Below, one piece after another: positions 1-6,668 of a DNA stretch of 17,145 nt. The position numbers and the translations under genes are program-made. Position 1 is the stretch's first letter, and the number at the start of each line of letters is the position of its first letter. Source of the DNA: Phoronis ovalis (Eukaryota > Phoronida > Phoronidae); NCBI GenBank assembly GCA_028565635.1, contig JAOXYB010021637.1, positions 1 to 17,145 of the forward strand, in the 5' to 3' direction. The notes under the pieces are model-generated. The model ran no database searches. It was not told the origin of the DNA and worked only from the letters and a program-made list of their open reading frames with translations.

Positions 1-128
1 ATCTTTTCAATTAATTTATTGATCGTCCAAAATTCACTAAGCCATATCTCAATGTCTGTTGTAGTTAAGGACATGATTTTTGAGGTTTGATATCCCCAGG
101 GTAAGCCATTGTTGACCTTGGGCTCAAA

Positions 129-152
129 AGGTCATTTAGGGGTCAAAGGTCA
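129..152 (+). promoter_or_regulatory. Nuclear-receptor half-site cluster in repeat monomer 1 (DR5 + DR1)
   Basis: AGGTCA at 129-134, five bases, GGGTCA at 140-145, one base, AGGTCA at 147-152. This spacing gives a DR5 and a DR1, the arrangements known to bind RAR/RXR-type and HNF4/RXR-type receptors. The match is seen directly. Whether anything binds it is inference, since the motif belongs to a repeat and may be incidental. Confidence 0.5.
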
Positions 153-379
153 ACTTTTGAAACAAATTCAAAATGTTCTAAAATGATTGTATTGAGTTAC
201 AACGAAGTATTTTAGATGATCTTTGAGAAAATTTCGGTATTAAAAGGTTTTGTGTTTATTTTTTTGGCATCTTTTCAATTAATTTATTGATGGTCCAAAA
301 TTCACTAAGCCATATCTCAATGTCTGTTGTAGTTAAGGACATGATATTTGAGGTTTGACATCCCAGGGTAAGCCATTGC

Positions 380-419
380 TGACCTTGGGGTCAAAAGGTC
401 ATTTAGGGGTCAAAGGTCA
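380..419 (+). promoter_or_regulatory. Nuclear-receptor half-site array in repeat monomer 2 (DR2 + DR5 + DR1)
   Basis: TGACCT at 380-385 is followed by four same-direction half-sites: GGGTCA 388-393, AGGTCA 396-401, GGGTCA 407-412 and AGGTCA 414-419, with spacers of 2, 5 and 1 bases. The first monomer has GGCTCA in place of the first of these four. Function is not shown by sequence alone. Confidence 0.5.
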
Positions 420-508
420 AAATTCTAAAAATGATTTTGAAAGGTAATTTGGAGGTCATTTATAAAAGCCAATATGAGCAACCCTGCCTTTGCTAAAAGG
501 CTATCTAG

Positions 509-1036
509 TTCATTGCTTAAATTTGTTTTTATGACTATAAATAATAAATAAGTCAGCCTGGCATATAAGAAAATGTGGAATTTGCGAAACATAATAAATA
601 TAAACACTGAAAATATGATATGTCACTGTATAAAGATTTTTCTCAAACTAATGAATTATGTTAAAGCGGTTTTTAGCCAGACTGTCTTGAGCAAATATAA
701 TTGGGTTCGTATTTCTGCATTTTGTAAAACTAGCCTATTTTCAACTCACCTTGATGAGAAGAAACACATTTAACCTAATTAGAACATTTTTTTGTGCAAA
801 ACTACTGATATATAATAAGCAATTTAATATAAACAGGAAAAACCTATTTAAGAATATACTGACAACTTCATAACGTGAATAGTTAATGTCTATATCACTA
901 TCGTATAATTTTCATTAAATTAGTAAAATATTTTATCAGAAAAACGTAACAGTAGGTAAATACTGCCAAATCGAGTTTATGTTTTTCTTTATCCCTATAT
1001 CTGACAGTGATAATGCCATTAATTTAAAAATAATTT
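509..1036. other. AT-rich spacer between inverted repeat arms, no gene seen
   Basis: This stretch separates the CTAG-ended arms of copy C (ending 508) and copy A (beginning 1037). Short open frames on both strands have no recognisable domain, codon pattern or splice context. It could be unique flanking DNA or an unrecognised insertion. Confidence 0.5.
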
Positions 1037-1890
1037 CTAGATAGCCTTTTAGCAAAAGCGCAGTTGCTCATATTGGCTTTATGAACGTTACATGACCTCT
1101 AACTTTCCAGCAAATAATTTGCTTTGAGACTTCTTGACTTGATTAAAAAAAATTATGCCATTTTGACAGTTTGAACTTTTGACATCTAGATGACCTTTTG
1201 ATATCAAGGTCAATTCTCCGGACTCTAAGATTGTCATTTATCAAATTACAAGCCTATTGGACTAAAGACTATGACTTATGTTTCTTCCATAAAATTAGTT
1301 TAAAAGATGCTTAAAAAATCACCTTTTAATACCTAAATATTCTCAAATGTCATCAAAATGACCTTTTTTATAACCTAATACCATCCTTTTAGAACACTAC
1401 GAGCAATTTTAGAATTTTGATTTTTGACCTATAAATGATCTTTTGACCCCAAGATCAACATTGGCCTACCCTGGGGATGTCAAACCTCAAATATTATGTC
1501 CCGAAGTGTAACAGTCTTCGAGGTATAACTTAGTGAAAATTGGAAGATCAATAAATTTATTGAAAAAAGATTGTCAAAAAATAAAAATAAAACCTTTTAG
1601 TACCGAAATATTCTCAAAGGTCAGCTAAAATACTTCGTTATAAATCAAAACAATCCTTTTGGAGCACTTTGAGCAATTTTCAAAAAACCTTTTACCTCCA
1701 AATGACTTTTTGATCTAAAGGTGAACAATGGCCTACCCCAGGGATGTCATGCATCAAGTACCAAGTTCCTAGCTGTAACCATCTCCGACATAGCTGGCTG
1801 AAAATTGGAAGAAAAGAAGGAGACAGAAAACGTACAAGACTAATAGTCATGCTCCCTTATAAATGCAGGTTATAGCAGCAACCCTAATAC
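1037..1890 (+). repeat. Dispersed repeat family, copy A (complete-looking, two core monomers)
   Basis: The left end has CTAGATAGCCTTTTAGC then CAGTTGCTCATATTGGC (from 1061). The right end has TATAGCAGCAACC (1871-1883), roughly the inverse of the TTGCTGCTAT left motif, so the ends look like short inverted repeats. Inside are two diverged monomers, marked by ACCTTTTAATACC near 1322 and ACCTTTTAGTACC near 1592, about 270 bases apart. Each is followed by a TGACCT-rich segment and GGCCTACCCTGGGGATGTC or a close variant. These are the reverse complements of the monomers at 1-430. No open frame of note; a non-autonomous transposon is likely. Confidence 0.7.
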
Positions 1891-1959
1891 AAGACATCAT
1901 AACAAAAAAAAAGGCAAAAACTATATAAACGTATGTAGTAACTGCATCTAAAACTAAAA

Positions 1960-2605
1960 AGCCTCTAAGCAAAAGCACAGTTGCTGCTATTGACTTCTGT
2001 GACATTTGCATGACCTCTAAATGACCTTTCAACATAATTTTTTTACTTTTCAGCAAATTTTAGAAATTCATGATTGTTTTCTTCATTTATTAAATAAAAA
2101 AATGGCGAAAAATAAAACAAATTACATTTTAATACCTAACTATTGTCAAACGTCATCAAAATGACCTCTTTGTAACCCTGATGCCATCACTTAAAATTTA
2201 ACCATTGTCCTTCATATTACACCGTTTGACCTCAATGATCATCAATAACCCACCCTCGACCTCAAGCAGCATATCCTTATCTATAACCGTCTTCAAAATA
2301 TGGCATTATGAATATTGGAGATCTAGAATCCATACATTAATTGAACATAATCGAAAACCAATTTTTAATACCTAAATATTCTCAAAAGGTCAACAAAGTA
2401 AAACGCAATAAATTATTTTGAAACATTTTTAGAATTTGACCTTTGACCTCGAAATGATCTCTTAAACTCAAAGTGAACAATGGCTTTACCCTAGGGATAT
2501 CACACATCAAGTACCATATATGTATCTCTAACTGTAATGCTAAAAATGGAAGAAGAATAAAACGTACAAAAATAGGTTTGCTGCCTTATAGCAGCAACCG
2601 TAATT
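1960..2605 (+). repeat. Dispersed repeat family, copy B (complete-looking, diverged)
   Basis: The left end GCAAAAGCACAGTTGCTGCT (from about 1970) continues with TTTGCATGACCTCTAAATGA. The right end TATAGCAGCAACC is at 2587-2599. Two core monomers begin near 2127 and 2367, about 240 bases apart. The second keeps a perfect TGACCT-T-TGACCT at 2437-2449. It lies head-to-tail with copy A, about 80 bases apart, and is more diverged in the core. It sits inside the inferred first intron of the sulfotransferase gene. Confidence 0.7.
2437..2449 (-). promoter_or_regulatory. Perfect DR1 half-site pair in repeat copy B
   Basis: TGACCT-T-TGACCT on the plus strand is AGGTCA-A-AGGTCA on the minus strand, a consensus DR1. 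It is retained in the most diverged copy. It lies about 500 bases into the sulfotransferase transcription direction from that gene's start codon. Binding is unproven. Confidence 0.45.
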
Positions 2606-2746
2606 ATAAAACTTCAGCAATAGATCATAGATTCACCTTGATTTTCTAATACAGTTTAAAACTTGTGGTTTCTGATAATTTTATTCCATGGCCATGAATG
2701 GAGATGTTTATATAAAAAATAGCACTTTTTTCAAGCCTACCAGTAC

Positions 2747-2966
2747 CTGCTTTCGGGTAAGCGATCAACCAGATGTCATCTTCCCTGAATTTCGGACGAG
2801 ATAAATAAACTTTATCTACACCTGGGAAAGGAGGTAGAATGTGTCCTTCTGGAGTAACATAAGCTAAGTTTGTATTCCCTTCTCCGTCCGGAATCTTGGT
2901 TAGTATGGATTGATCCAGGTCTTCTGGCGCTGGATAGTATTGCAGCTTCGTGGGATCAGCAGCCAT
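2747..2966 (-). CDS. Cytosolic sulfotransferase (SULT family), first coding exon, partial gene
   Basis: This exon encodes the N-terminal 73 residues plus one base of a cytosolic sulfotransferase, an enzyme that moves sulfonate from PAPS to hydroxyls or amines of small molecules. The diagnostic part is residues 63-73: DDIWLIAYPKA followed by a glycine codon split by the intron, matching the family's YPKxGTxW 5'-phosphosulfate-binding loop preceded by D(D/V)xxxxTYPK. There is no signal peptide, as expected for a cytosolic SULT. The start at 2966 is supported by an in-frame TAA about 54 bases upstream. The donor CAG|GTACTG ends the exon at 2747; an alternative CTG|GTAGGC would end it at 2741, with the same phase. 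The catalytic His exon and all later exons are missing from the window and would lie left of base 1, past the repeat cluster. The subfamily and substrate cannot be told from this part. Confidence 0.85.
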
Positions 2967-3367
2967 TGCATGAGCTTGTACACTATGTAGTAAACTGTAA
3001 TTTGAAGGTTGTTTTTGTTATATTTCCTTGTTTTAGATCCCTGGACATCCAGGTTATATATTAGTCAAACGACCACGTGATTGCATCAGCTTTGGCAATA
3101 CGCGGTACAAATATACCAGGAAATAATTTTCCAAAACAAAACAACTCTTATCTCATTTTTAAAAATGTTCATTATAAAAAATAACTTTATGGTTGTAACA
3201 TGACCCCTGGATAGTTATATGCCGTTAAAAAATGACATTTTTACCTATAAGGTGAAAATATTGCTATTACAATGACAATAACATACTATACTTATGGTGG
3301 AAATTTTCTGTTCCTCTAGATGTCTACAGTCTTGATCGATGAAAATATGATGTAATGTGTGGTATTT
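2967..3367. other. 5' flank of the sulfotransferase, no gene seen
   Basis: This should contain the minus-strand 5' UTR and promoter of the sulfotransferase. I see no clear TATA box, CpG cluster or coding potential, and a first non-coding exon cannot be excluded. Confidence 0.4.
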
Positions 3368-3633
3368 GAGAGGGCTATAGGGGGGTTTTCGCGAGCAGCG
3401 AGCATTGGGGTCTGTTAAGTGCGAGCAGCGAGCATTGGGGTCTGTTAAGTGCGAGCAGCGAACATTGTATTCTTAGCGACTTTTTTTTGCTTTCTGCGAT
3501 TTTCGCGTTTTTTTTTGTTTTACCTTGCCGCAATTTTTTTTTGGTTGTATTTTTTTCTTGCTAAGTTCGAGCAGCGAGCATTGCCATTTTTTAACTCGAG
3601 GATTACACCCTCGGGGACCCCCTACCCCCTCTC
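3368..3633 (+). mobile_element. MITE-like element, copy 1 (266 bases, inverted ends, ATTT duplication)
   Basis: The left end GAGAGGGCTATAGGGGGG is an imperfect inverse of the right end CCCCCTACCCCCTCTC. The element is flanked by a direct ATTT at 3364-3367 and 3634-3637. The interior has repeated GCGAGCAGCGAGCATT boxes, T-rich tracts and CGGGGACCCCC near the right end. The same ends and boxes recur at 5773-6019 in the same orientation. No protein is encoded; open frames here are low-complexity T-rich artefacts. The superfamily is not assigned because the duplications differ in length between the copies (4 versus 6). Confidence 0.75.
3391..3480 (+). repeat. 30-base tandem repeat inside MITE copy 1
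   Basis: Units at 3391-3420 and 3421-3450 are identical 30-base blocks beginning GCGAGCAGCGAGCATTGGGG. A third at 3451 keeps only the first half (GCGAGCAGCGAACATTG). The second element copy has a related but untandemised segment. Confidence 0.9.
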
Positions 3634-3637
3634 ATTT

Positions 3638-4111
3638 GATATGATGCATGTAATATAATTAATTTAATTAAAACCGTGTTTCTGTTCTGAGATTGTGTAA
3701 TATTAAAGAGTCTATTAAATTGTCTTTAATATGTATTTTAGAACATGACACTTAAAACACTAAAGTAATGTTCACAGTTTACATGTAATACTTTCGAATA
3801 ATAATTCAACAACTTCTAAGCCCATTTGCGTGACAACTTTTATGAGATGAGGTTATGATGACACGTTTGTAAATTTGTTGCTTGAATGATAAAAGAGCAA
3901 TAAAACTGTACCTTTTGTGACAGGCACGCGCGTTGTTTTACAATCTTGGGTACTACAGTGCCCTATTATAAAAGTATATCAATATGTAAACGAAAGCATT
4001 CTGACAAAAATATTAAAACATAAAGAGATAATAATTACTAAGGACTCAAAAGATACCATTACTTCTGGTTACCTGTATGTAGCAGCTAGTCAGTGAAGTA
4101 AAAAAGCCAAG
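3638..4111. other. Intergenic, no gene seen
   Basis: AT-rich sequence with no exon-like frame. It might hold the promoter for the candidate plus-strand secreted gene, but no motif supports that. Confidence 0.4.
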
Positions 4112-4162
4112 ATGAGAGGAATTGGAAACCATATATGCGGCTTTCTTGTTATTATAATTACG
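4112..4162 (+). CDS. Possible first exon encoding a signal peptide (weak)
   Basis: An ATG at 4112 opens 17 codons reading MRGIGNHICGFLVIIIT, a short N-region then a hydrophobic core, followed at once by ACG|GTATAA, a plausible donor. This fits the start of a secreted protein such as the Ig/cysteine-rich gene whose exons follow on the same strand. Against it, the donor is phase 0 while the next supported exon needs phase 1, so at least one unseen exon would be required. Treat as a hint only. Confidence 0.2.
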
Positions 4163-4291
4163 GTATAAAACGCAATTGATTCTGTTATTTGTTACCAGTT
4201 ACTTTGTTTTTAAACTTTGTCTACATATTACTGTAACTATATACTATGTGGGTACATGCCTAGCAAGCTGCACTACTTCGTATTCACGATA

Positions 4292-4483
4292 TCATGTTAC
4301 ACCATTTGAGTTGACTATCTCTTCGTGTACTGGACGCAATTCATGATTTCCTGAGTATTTAATCAATTTTATCGAAAACGTACATTTACATGCAACTGTT
4401 TCAGCTGTATTGCTGGTTGATGTACAGGTAACTGTACCATCTTCTATAAGATATGCTATAAAGAGACTTGATTCTAGCTGCAC
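4292..4483 (-). CDS. Possible terminal exon with Ig I-set-like C-terminal half (minus strand)
   Basis: The minus strand reads 63 codons from GTG (4481-4483) to TGA at 4292-4294. Residues 6-37 (SLFIAYL..EDGTVTCTSTSNTAETVACKCTFSIKL) resemble the last strands of an I-set Ig domain: a hydrophobic strand, ED-G-x-x-C, then a closing strand. A pyrimidine-rich tract ending CAAAG lies just before it and could be the 3' splice site. Upstream on the same strand, an ATG at 4695 starts MFCLLIYVISVSLI, signal-peptide-like but in another frame, so a two-exon secreted peptide is conceivable. The first Ig Cys and Trp are not seen on this strand. It may be a gene relic rather than a live exon. Confidence 0.3.
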   Translation of the reverse strand: MQLESSLFIAYLIEDGTVTCTSTSNTAETVACKCTFSIKLIKYSGNHELRPVHEEIVNSNGVT

Positions 4484-4739
4484 CTTTGATTCAGGTGAAA
4501 CAACAGAATAGAGACGACAAATTCCAGATAGATTATTTGAAAGAATAGCTGAGGAGCTGAGGGTTTGAATAGCATAGGAAGTCTTGATATCGCTTTTGAT
4601 GTTATGTTTGCCTCTCGGGGGGCGTACGTAGGGTCAAGTTTAAACGACGGGTCAATCAAGCTGACAGATATAACATATATTAGCAGGCAAAACATTTTAT
4701 ACGTGTAGTGACAGTGTAAACGCCAGTATATCACTGATA

Positions 4740-5451
4740 GACATTCGAAGTGCTTCAGGTGCGCTGGAGGTAGATAAGTAAACTCATGTGTTTCATTTCA
4801 CTATATCAAGTACATTTTGATATTGCATTCTTAGTTTATGCAAACACATTTATAGATTGTGAATCTGCTGTATTTGAGACTGTGTTGTTTTTACTTGACA
4901 TTCTACTGATCTTTTGATTTTTTTTGTAAAAGTCAGAATATATATTCGATGTTCGGAATCACATGTTTTAGAAGACATCAGACTGTCAACTGTACTCCAT
5001 ACGGAAGTCATGTATTTGTGAACTTCATGGTTCCAAGATTACATTTTCATACTAACGGATAGCATTAAGTAGTCAATTGCAACCATCGTCTCTACTGCTT
5101 AGGCCAAATATAGTGCGTTGAGCGTATTAACGAAAATGTCATTTTTATCAAAAATCGAGGGATTTATATCCAATTCAAGCTACTACCTCACCCAATTCTC
5201 TTTGCATTTCTCACTAATTCAATCTAGTGGTCTGTTGTTAGAGTTGTTAATTTTGGCTATAAGACGAAAAATCGGAAGTAGGCATGAGATATGATTAATC
5301 GTTATTTGTGATGGAACAGAATTTTTCGGACAGAGTTAATCTATTTATTAGAAGACAGTATGTTGCTATTGAGGTGGATGGGAAAATCAATTGTATCCTT
5401 TTATGCAATTAAGTTCCGGCCATAATTAAAGGATAGCTCTTACTGGTGTAG
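4740..5451. other. Unassigned stretch upstream of the Ig-like exon
   Basis: About 700 bases without an exon I can support. If the plus-strand secreted gene is real, a missing upstream exon of it should lie here or further left. Confidence 0.4.
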
Positions 5452-5556
5452 TTCCCACATTGGTGGGGAAGTCCTACTACACGTGCACTGCAAATTTAAA
5501 ACAACCGAACGCTACTCTGACATGGAACATGGATAGCGGAAATGAACGAATCTTCA
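5452..5556 (+). CDS. Candidate exon: N-terminal half of an Ig-like domain
   Basis: Read after one carried-over base, the exon gives PTLVGKSYYTCTANLKQPNA then TLTWNMDSGNERIF. The Y-x-C-x-A...A-x-L-x-W spacing (Cys to Trp 13 residues) is the B-C strand pattern of I-set/V-set Ig domains. The acceptor GTGTAG and donor A|GTGATT make a phase 1-1 exon, the usual symmetry for Ig modules, and splicing to 5615 keeps the frame. Weak points: the inferred intron is only 58 bases, and the second half of the Ig domain (D-x-G-x-Y-x-C) does not follow, so this may be a broken or atypical Ig domain. Function unknown; extracellular if real. Confidence 0.45.
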
Positions 5557-5614
5557 GTGATTAATAAGAACAACGCTAATACTACTCCAGTACCTTAAAT
5601 GATTTGTTTATTAG

Positions 5615-5689
5615 GACCCACCGAAACAGGAAAATGTGGAAAACGTGCTCAGTTGGGTGAAGTATGCGACGGGTGCTCATGTGATGCAG
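5615..5689 (+). CDS. Exon of an unrecognised cysteine-rich secreted protein
   Basis: Between TTTATTAG and GCAG|GTGAGT, both good splice signals, this 75-base phase 1-1 exon reads PTETGKCGKRAQLGEVCDGC followed by SCDA and a split Gly codon. Four cysteines in 24 residues, with Gly-rich turns, indicate a small disulfide-stabilised extracellular module. It joins in frame to the exon at 6304. I do not recognise the family; the spacing recalls EB-like or colipase-like short Cys modules, but that is only resemblance. Confidence 0.65.
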
Positions 5690-5772
5690 GTGAGTCTATA
5701 GCTGCGGTTGCCGCTACTTTATATCATATTTCTGTGAGGATATAGAACATAAATACAAGGCAATTAATAAAT

Positions 5773-6019
5773 GAAGGCCATAGGTTGGTTTTCGCGAGCA
5801 TTGGGGTCTGTTAAGTCCGAGCAGCAAGCATTTTCTTTTGGCGGAAATATATTTTTTTTTTTATAACTTACCGCGAGGCATTTTCTTGGCAACCAATTTT
5901 TTTTGCTTTCTTTTTTTTACTTGCCGCGACCGTTTTTTTTCTTGTTAAGTGCGAGCAGCGAGCATTGTCAATTTCTAAGTGCGAGCATTTCACCCTGGGG
6001 GGACCCCCCTACCCTCCTC
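5773..6019 (+). mobile_element. MITE-like element, copy 2 (247 bases, ATAAAT duplication)
   Basis: The left end GAAGGCCATAGGTTGG and right end CCCCCCTACCCTCCTC are imperfect inverses, and ATAAAT directly repeats at 5767-5772 and 6020-6025. It shares TTTTCGCGAGC, ATTGGGGTCTGTTAAG, GCGAGCAGCGAGCATTG and the terminal GGACCCCC box with copy 1 at 3368. It sits in the intron between the two cysteine-rich exons, so it is an intronic insertion. Non-coding. Confidence 0.75.
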
Positions 6020-6303
6020 ATAAATACCTTTATTATTTTATTTTTTATGCACTGTGTTTCTTTAACTTGCATGACGCAAGTTTAAAAATACATCATTCAT
6101 CTTTCAATTATAACACATACTTGAAATGGATATAAAAGTAGGGTACGTACGTGAAAGTGTTTAGCAACCGAAATGCATAGCTGGAACTAAGGAGTATTTA
6201 CGTCTTCTGACGATATATGAAGGTGCTATTCTAACGCTTGTAACATACTCTTCTTTTGCCAACTATTTTTTATATATCATACGCTTCTATATTTTCATTA
6301 CAG

Positions 6304-6401
6304 GACTGGTCTGCTTTCAAACTATAGGCGGGGCTTTCTGTCCACCAAGACAATGTGTTATAACAATAAATCAGAATAATATTATTTCCGATTTGGCTTG
6401 A
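6304..6401 (+). CDS. Terminal exon of the cysteine-rich secreted protein
   Basis: After TTTTCATTACAG the exon supplies two bases that complete a Gly codon, then LVCFQTIGGAFCPPRQC, a polar tail ending IISDLA, and TGA at 6399-6401. Together with 5615-5689 it forms a module with eight cysteines spaced C-x9-C-x2-C-x-C-x5-C-x8-C-x4-C when counted from CGKR, the Cys pairs falling across the splice junction. An AATAAA at 6364-6369 lies inside the coding part. The stop is only 225 bases before the HSF2BP start codon, same strand. Upstream exons are uncertain, so the full product is unknown. Confidence 0.6.
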
Positions 6402-6626
6402 CACAGAATGTATTACCACCAGTGTTGCGAAGTGTTCGGGGGTTTATGTCCAACGTTCTTTACCATTAGGTGTGTCGGTAATTTTACTGTCTTCTGAGCG
6501 AGGAGACCAACGTATTTGACCAACAGGTGTCGCTAGTTGAACTTCCGCATCTGGATCGTCTGCTAACGAGGACCATTATTAACTCAATCTCAGATTGTCA
6601 AAGAATGACAGTCTCAGGAATTTAGA

Positions 6627-6668
6627 ATGGAACATAATAAAGATGACGTTGATTTTGCAGCTGAAGCG
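6627..6668 (+). CDS. HSF2BP: HSF2BP exon 1 (residues 1-14)
   Basis: MEHNKDDVDFAAEA, followed by the strong donor GCG|GTGAGTG, phase 0. It has no close human counterpart, so it rests on the splice site, the upstream in-frame stop at 6606-6608 and joining to exon 2. An unseen alternative first exon is possible. Confidence 0.7.

Larger units (their letters stand above)
1..508 (-). repeat. Dispersed repeat family, copy C (reverse orientation, truncated by window edge)
   Basis: Two tandem monomers of about 268 bases begin at 1 and 269 (both start ATCTTTTCAATTAATTTATT) and differ at only a handful of sites over their first 150 bases. The second runs into a terminal segment (about 430-508) ending GGCTATCTAG. 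The reverse complement of that terminal segment matches the left end of copy A at 1037, so this copy points the opposite way. Each monomer carries clustered AGGTCA/GGGTCA half-sites. I see no coding capacity. It is best read as part of a non-autonomous element with a tandem-repeat core; the true left boundary is outside the window. Confidence 0.8.

Noticed and set aside
1847-2056. 69-codon minus-strand frame within the left repeat cluster
   Set aside because: It crosses repeat copy boundaries and has no domain.
3449-3658. Plus-strand open frame rich in Phe/Leu
   Set aside because: It is produced by T-runs inside the MITE; no splice or domain support.
5903-6085. Plus-strand open frame with hydrophobic start
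   Set aside because: Same artefact in the second MITE copy.
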